Below, one piece after another: positions 13,740 to 17,089 of a stretch of 17,089 bases of DNA. Where the stretch lies: the NCBI GenBank assembly GCA_004195335.1, contig SDWK01000246.1, positions 1-17,089 on the forward strand, read 5' to 3'. Positions within the stretch are counted from its first letter, which is position 1. The number at the start of each line of letters is the position of its first letter. The DNA is from Shewanella sp. GTDB taxonomy: Bacteria; Pseudomonadota; Gammaproteobacteria; Enterobacterales; Shewanellaceae. The notes beneath the pieces are model-generated. The model was not told the origin of the DNA and did no database searches. It saw nothing but the letters and a program-made list of their open reading frames with translations. Made by a program: the position numbers and the translations under genes.

Positions 13740-14011
13740 CAATAATTCTAAAGGTTAAAACACCTAAATACCTTCCTTTTGTCATGCAAATGGTTGACAA
13801 GCTATTTGTAGCCTTACCGGTATAAATATCACCTTAATGTTTGTAATAAAAGGGGTTATCTACTTTCAAGAATGGTTAACCTCTTTCGATATAGCGCTTT
13901 AGTCTAGTTGGGTGGTCGAGATCGATCCTTTCGGTTACCTTGGTTTCATACTCCCGATGGATGCTCTCTCCCTCTGTTCAAGGGATACTAATTGACATTC
14001 AATGGCATTGG
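13740..14011. other. intergenic stretch without a supported gene
   Basis: I see no coding region with a credible start. Two GGTTAACC/GGTTACC-like motifs with adjoining CTTTCG (about 13875 and 13929) hint at degenerate repeat sequence. The right end (13990-14015) is an inverted, shortened copy of the terminal repeat of the element that starts at 14012. Confidence 0.4.
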
Positions 14012-14043
14012 TAATACCAATCACATTGAATATGTTGTCAATT
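13990..14043. repeat. nested palindrome at the left end of the MITE-like element
   Basis: AATTGACA (13990-13997) with TGTCAATT (14036-14043), TTCAATG (13998-14004) with CATTGAA (14024-14030), and the central ATTGGTAATACCAAT (14007-14021) form a long nested hairpin with one bulge. This looks like an inverted partial duplication of the element's terminal repeat. Confidence 0.7.
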
Positions 14044-14296
14044 CAGAGACGCTCAAACTTTTCAATTCAAGGCGCATTGATGGAATAATGGCTACTCCCT
14101 TGTAAGTTAATGCAAGCAGAAGTGTAATGTTTTAAAGCCTCCCGCAGGGCAGCTGATGTTAAAATCCAAGGGCAAAGCCCTGCATACTGCGTTGGATAAT
14201 TTAGATATAGAATAACGATTAGCTTCAATCATCCGTCTTGCCTTCAGTGCTTTGAATTCTCGCTGAATGAACAGATATTGAATGTAAGTGGTATAA
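14012..14296. mobile_element. MITE-like element with imperfect terminal inverted repeats
   Basis: The left end, TAATACCAATCACATT and onward to CAG (14012-14046), matches the reverse complement of the right end (14263-14296), which reads TTATACCACTTACATT and onward to CAG. About three quarters of the ~34 positions agree. The 285-bp interior has no convincing gene. This size and structure fit a non-autonomous miniature element. I suspect it is multicopy in Shewanella genomes but cannot confirm that here. Confidence 0.55.
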
Positions 14297-14642
14297 GAGA
14301 ACTCGCTGGAAAGTGGGTATTCAGGGACGATTTTCAACAATCATAATGGCTTGTCATCTAAGCTGTTGGGAGTCATCACTTCGAAGTTCATCGATAAGGT
14401 CTTTGTTATCGTTTTCTCTTTCTTTTTCGAGTCCTTGTGCTTACTACTTCAGCAGTGTTCGCAGTTACTGAACTGTTTGTAGAAAAGTGTTTGGATTGTC
14501 GAATATGACTGATCTCGTTAAGTTGGCCAGAGTATCTACTTTTATGTGATAGTTGTGGCTAGATTTGTTACCTTGATGTAGGTTGTATTGTTGCTGGTCT
14601 AGTTTGTGTTAACAGCTTATTTCGAAGCATGGAGTGCGATTA
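14297..14642. other. intergenic region upstream of the LuxR-type regulator
   Basis: No supported ORF lies here. The sequence is AT-rich and T-rich on the + strand and must hold the promoter of the following regulator. I could not identify a -35/-10 pair with confidence. GGAG at 14631-14634 is the ribosome site for the regulator. Confidence 0.5.
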
Positions 14643-15278
14643 ATGTTCAAAGTTACCCATTGGGTTGTCGTTTCCCGTTCTCAGCTTTTATGTGATCTAC
14701 TCGAAACCCGCTGGCCTCAGGAATTTTTAGTCAAATTGCACAGTACCAGACCCGAGTCGCTCGAAGGTCAGCTTAGAGAGGCGGAGTCATCTCTGGTCAT
14801 CTTCGATCTAGCTTCGATAGATGTGCAAGTGGCCTACCAGTTACAGCGACATATCGAACGTGAACACTCACGGCTAAAAGTTGTTTTTATTCATTTCCCA
14901 AAACTCGTTGATATTAAATTCTTGATTAACTCCACGGTAACGGCAGGGGTTTTTTACAATGATCTTTCACTAGAAACGATAGGCAAAGAGTTAAACGGCA
15001 TACTTAGGGGCAGAAACTATATCCCTGCTGAGTTGAGCGCTGGCAGCGGTGACGAAGACTGCTGTCTTGAGGAGAGTGACAGTTTGACGATACGTGAGCG
15101 TGAGGTACTACAGAAATTACTCTCGGGTAGTACCAATGTGGATATTGCCAATCAACTGTTTGTCAGTGAAAGTACGATTAAAACCCACCTCTATCGAGCA
15201 TTCAGAAAGATAGGGGTTTCCAGCAGAGGACAGGCTATTGCCTGGGCCCAGACTCATCTCCATGAGGTTCATGCTTAA
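14643..15278 (+). CDS. LuxR-family transcriptional regulator with pseudo-receiver
   Basis: The 211-residue protein has a C-terminal GerE/LuxR helix-turn-helix at about residues 145-205: LTIREREVLQKLLSG, then DIANQLFVSESTIKTHLYRAFRKIGV. The N-terminal 130 residues (WVVVSRSQLLCDLLE, LVIFDLAS, LKVVFIHF, AGVFYNDLSLETI) follow the beta-alpha order of a receiver, but the conserved acidic pocket and Lys are not clear. The layout is reminiscent of the CsgD/VpsT group, which control biofilm matrix and can bind c-di-GMP; the W[FLM][TS]R binding motif is not present (YIPA occurs instead). ATG 14643 has GGAG at 14631-14634; an in-frame GTG at 14634 overlaps that site. No matrix genes are adjacent. Target genes are unknown. 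Confidence 0.85.
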   Translation: MFKVTHWVVVSRSQLLCDLLETRWPQEFLVKLHSTRPESLEGQLREAESSLVIFDLASIDVQVAYQLQRHIEREHSRLKVVFIHFPKLVDIKFLINSTVTAGVFYNDLSLETIGKELNGILRGRNYIPAELSAGSGDEDCCLEESDSLTIREREVLQKLLSGSTNVDIANQLFVSESTIKTHLYRAFRKIGVSSRGQAIAWAQTHLHEVHA

Positions 15279-15375
15279 GACGGCATAAGTTTTACCTCTG
15301 CTCATCGCTTTATATTTAATGGTTTGACAATAAAGACTAAGGCTATATGACGATCTAATCAGCTTATTGGTGCAC

Positions 15376-15513
15376 ATGATCGCAGATGGGATTTGGAAGG
15401 GATCATGGAATTTGGGAGATAAAGTCTCAGGGCTGAAAAATCCGGTGCTGCAGAAATATTGTTTAGAGGCCCATTCTGAAGCCAGAGTCAGCGCGAGAGT
15501 TAAGCAAAGCTAA
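15376..15513 (+). CDS. doubtful small ORF (45 aa) or 3' remnant of a gene
   Basis: An open frame from ATG 15376 to TAA 15511-15513 encodes MIADGIWKGSWNLGDKVSG followed by a helical, basic tail ending VKQS. The frame is open upstream to about 15333. The composition looks protein-like, and a strong terminator follows 20 nt later. However, the ATG lacks a ribosome site, and GTG/TTG alternatives at 15370 and 15367 are no better. It may be the surviving end of a degraded gene. I do not recognise it. Confidence 0.3.
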   Translation: MIADGIWKGSWNLGDKVSGLKNPVLQKYCLEAHSEARVSARVKQS

Positions 15514-15532
15514 TAAATTTTGATAATTGAGA

Positions 15533-15567
15533 GGCAGGAAAGTGATGACTTTCCTGCTTTTTTTTAC
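15533..15567 (+). terminator. strong intrinsic terminator
   Basis: GCAGGAAAGT and ACTTTCCTGC form a perfect 10-bp stem around GATG, followed by eight or more T residues ending near 15566. It closes the luxR-type unit and any small ORF after it. The left flank lacks an A-run, so it should act only on + strand transcription. Confidence 0.93.
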
Positions 15568-15645
15568 CTTGAAAATGGGCGGGCTTGGAATAACGCGGTG
15601 AATCAAGATTAGAATGTGAAAGTTTTAGCTTGCTACTCATCACGC

Positions 15646-15661
15646 TATACATGTGTGTATT
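15646..15661. promoter_or_regulatory. putative TetR-family operator before the 117-aa gene
   Basis: TATACATGTGTGTATT differs at only 2 of 16 positions from the dyad AATACACGTGTGTATT in front of the tetR gene, and its right half-site GTGTATT is identical. It overlaps the -35 hexamer of the promoter of the 15734 gene, the usual place for a repressor. Confidence 0.55.
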
Positions 15662-15674
15662 TGTTGTGTATACT
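15646..15674 (+). promoter_or_regulatory. sigma-70 promoter of the 15734-16467 unit
   Basis: TATACA (15646-15651, 4 of 6 to TTGACA) and TATACT (15669-15674, 5 of 6 to TATAAT) are separated by exactly 17 nt. The start point would be near 15681, about 50 nt before the ATG. Confidence 0.5.
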
Positions 15675-15733
15675 TGGGCATTCTCGTTTACTCGTAAGGT
15701 AAATGATCACCGTTTAAATCGAGGTTTTTAAAG

Positions 15734-16087
15734 ATGATTAAGTCATTAATGGCAATATGCAGCACGCTAATACTATGTTTTGGAATTACTTTTTCTATTG
15801 ATTCGACAGCCGCGACAGTGGGCTGTGAACGCGCTGGTGGGGTTAAGTGTCAACATGTTAGCCCTAAGCGTGTAAAAAGAGGGACTATTATTGTTGTTCC
15901 TAAGACTCATCGCCATTATCACTCTTACCATTCTCCTATGTTAACGGCTTTGGGAATGGCCATTGTTTTGGATGCTGCGGGTAACGCGGTAACTGAAAAG
16001 GGACAGCAGGTTGTTGTTCTGGGTGAGGGTAATGAAGTCAGCAATGTGTATGAAAAAGATGGCACTGTTTACTTGATTAAAGCCTAG
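15734..16087 (+). CDS. secreted small protein of unknown function
   Basis: The 117-residue product starts with a Sec-type signal peptide (MIKSLMAICSTLILCFGITF, cleavage probably near STAA, residues 24-27). The mature part has two Cys (GCERAGGVKCQH), a His/Tyr-rich patch (THRHYHSYHS) at about 58-67, which could bind metal, a hydrophobic stretch (MLTALGMAIVLDAAG), and a C-terminal strand-rich region. ATG 15734 has GAGG at 15721-15724. I recognise no family. It is followed after 8 nt by a membrane-protein gene, so the two form an operon. A TetR-type operator overlaps its promoter. Confidence 0.75.
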   Translation: MIKSLMAICSTLILCFGITFSIDSTAATVGCERAGGVKCQHVSPKRVKRGTIIVVPKTHRHYHSYHSPMLTALGMAIVLDAAGNAVTEKGQQVVVLGEGNEVSNVYEKDGTVYLIKA

Positions 16088-16095
16088 GACACTGT

Positions 16096-16467
16096 ATGAA
16101 AAGTACCAATGAGTTTAAGCGTAATCTCGGGACTCTCGATACGCTACTCACGATTTCATTGGCTATTTTGACTATTGGTGGTGAGTTTACGCTACTGGCC
16201 ATCGATGGCCATCAAGATTCGCTGTGGAGCTTATTAGCCCTGCTGATTTTATCCTTTAGTTTGTACATCATAAAGGTCACACTTTTTGGTATGGCAGCAA
16301 GGTTAATCACGATTACAAATAATTCGGCACCAGAGAGTCATGGAAGAGATGATACGTCGAAAGATGAAACCAGATTGAAGATCATTAAGGTCAAAAGTTT
16401 TGGCCTATGTTCATGTTGTGTTGAATACAAAAATACCTTGGATGGAAAATATGTTTGCTCTGCATGA
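16096..16467 (+). CDS. small two-helix membrane protein with Cys-rich tail
   Basis: The 123-residue protein has two predicted membrane helices, TLLTISLAILTIGGEFTLLA (about 15-35) and SLLALLILSFSLYIIKVTLF (about 43-63). A hydrophilic region follows, ending in four Cys residues (LCSCC and VCSA), which may bind metal or form disulfides. The ATG lies 8 nt after the preceding stop with AGGA overlapping it, so translation is probably coupled. I recognise no family. Its partner is the secreted 117-residue protein; a joint envelope role is only inference. Confidence 0.72.
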   Translation: MKSTNEFKRNLGTLDTLLTISLAILTIGGEFTLLAIDGHQDSLWSLLALLILSFSLYIIKVTLFGMAARLITITNNSAPESHGRDDTSKDETRLKIIKVKSFGLCSCCVEYKNTLDGKYVCSA

Positions 16468-16602
16468 CAACACATTTTGGTCAAATTAAAGGGTATAGGT
16501 TCTATGATTTAGAATTTGGGTTGGATGTGTTGTTTGGCTCTTGATACTTAGATATAAAGGGTTAAATGGGCGGGTTTGAAACTGCGCCCAGAGACATTGA
16601 TG

Positions 16603-17016
16603 CTAGGTTTTTTGAATTCTTTCGGTATTTAAGAAATTAAACCCTTGCTTGAGGAAAGAGAACTCTTCAACATCAGGCAGGTTTTGTACTGATTGGAACA
16701 TCTGATTAAAGGCGGCATCTATCATGAGTCTATCGGCCAGCTTCAGATAATTATAGACGACAGGTCGTAATACAACGGTAAAATCACCGGTTAACTCTTT
16801 ATATCTTTGCTCTTCAATCGCACAGGTATTTTGCACTAGCTCACGCATGCACAGTGCAGCAAGCAGAGAATTTTTATCACTAAAAGATTGATATTGAGCC
16901 GCGCGTGAATACCCTGCCTTTTTATGAACATCTGACATGTTCAGTGCTATCATTCCATGTTCTTTAATCAGATCGGTAGCGGCATTAAGTAATGCGGTTT
17001 CTTTGTTGGTCAGCAT
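16603..17016 (-). CDS. short TetR-family transcriptional regulator
   Basis: The N-terminal helix-turn-helix (about residues 8-52) is typical of TetR: LLNAATDLIKEHGMIALNMSDVHKKAGYS, then AAQYQSFSDKNSLLAALC. The C-terminal ligand domain is short: the protein is 137 residues where the family is usually 185-210, and it ends at a TAG after ERIQKT. It could be a naturally short form or truncated by a nonsense change. ATG 17016 has only a weak ribosome site (GGAAT). The promoter upstream is good and overlaps a dyad, which suggests autorepression. The same dyad precedes the 15734 unit, so that unit is the likely target, together with any divergent gene beyond the window. Confidence 0.85.
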   Translation of the reverse strand: MLTNKETALLNAATDLIKEHGMIALNMSDVHKKAGYSRAAQYQSFSDKNSLLAALCMRELVQNTCAIEEQRYKELTGDFTVVLRPVVYNYLKLADRLMIDAAFNQMFQSVQNLPDVEEFSFLKQGFNFLNTERIQKT

Positions 17017-17042
17017 GATGATATTCCGGAAAGATTTTATCT

Positions 17043-17071
17043 ATTAAATGCCTATTCGGAACCCCTGTCAA
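17043..17071 (-). promoter_or_regulatory. sigma-70 promoter of tetR
   Basis: On the - strand TTGACA (17066-17071) is a perfect -35 and TTTAAT (17043-17048) a 5-of-6 -10, with a 17-nt spacer. This is the best sigma-70 promoter visible in the window. Confidence 0.78.
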
Positions 17072-17085
17072 TACACGTGTGTATT
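17070..17085. promoter_or_regulatory. putative TetR-family operator at the tetR promoter
   Basis: AATACACGTGTGTATT has perfect 7-bp inverted arms, AATACAC and GTGTATT, around a 2-bp centre. It overlaps the first two bases of the -35 hexamer of tetR. A near-identical 16-mer lies at 15646. Confidence 0.65.
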
Positions 17086-17089
17086 AAGC

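Noticed and set aside
14107..14340. 77-codon open frame on the - strand
   Set aside because: It lies mostly inside the MITE-like element, crosses its right terminal repeat, has no ribosome site that I can see and no recognisable domain. It is better explained as an open frame in repeat DNA.
16567..16590. TGGGCG/CGCCCA hairpin as a terminator between the membrane protein and tetR
   Set aside because: Only 6 bp with a 12-nt loop, and the T-run on the + strand is 18 nt away, so the support is too weak.
1..17089. CRISPR array, tRNA, rRNA or prophage
   Set aside because: No regularly spaced repeats of CRISPR type, no cloverleaf or rRNA-like sequence and no phage genes were seen on either strand.

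Overview
The window looks like chromosomal DNA of a marine gammaproteobacterium, most probably Shewanella. The best evidence is htpX next to a four-haem small tetraheme cytochrome (CctA); this pairing, as I recall, is the Shewanella arrangement. The first 19 bases are an exact Tn5/Nextera mosaic end, so position 1 is probably a contig end with untrimmed library adapter and not biology.

Layout. (1) 120-1693: htpX, then cctA with a CRP-like site upstream and a clean intrinsic terminator. (2) 1700-11665: a nitrate/nitrite assimilation locus on the + strand in two transcription units. The upstream unit is a SUMT gene for siroheme (cobA), a TrpD2/YbiB-like gene and an ANTAR antiterminator of the NasT type. 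The downstream unit is nirB, nirD, an NNP-family nitrate/nitrite transporter and a PP2C phosphatase-protein kinase fusion. Each unit is preceded by a sequence with exact sigma-54 (-24/-12) geometry and NtrC-like dyads roughly 120 bp before the inferred start point. A strong intrinsic terminator lies between the second promoter and nirB, where an ANTAR protein would act. The implied logic is NtrC/sigma-54 switching on both units under nitrogen limitation, and NasT allowing read-through into nirBD and the transporter when nitrate or nitrite is present. CobA would supply siroheme to NirB. Neither a nitrate reductase catalytic subunit nor a NasS-type sensor is visible.

(3) 11680-13672: two REP-like hairpin repeats, a convergent SRPBCC/START-like protein, and a divergent lipoprotein with a transglutaminase-like Cys motif and TPR-like C-terminal half. 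(4) 13673-14642: a long gene-poor interval holding a MITE-like element with imperfect terminal inverted repeats. (5) 14643-15567: a LuxR-type regulator, a doubtful 45-codon ORF and a strong terminator. (6) 15646-17085: a two-gene unit of unknown function (secreted 117 aa protein, two-helix membrane protein) and a short TetR-family regulator on the - strand. Near-identical 16-bp dyads overlap the -35 region of both the unit's promoter and the tetR promoter, suggesting a small TetR regulon.

The most noticeable unexplained features are short-period coding tandem repeats (9, 12 or 15 nt units) in five genes of the nitrogen locus, the TrpD2-like protein placed between cobA and nasT, and the kinase-phosphatase at the end of the nir operon.
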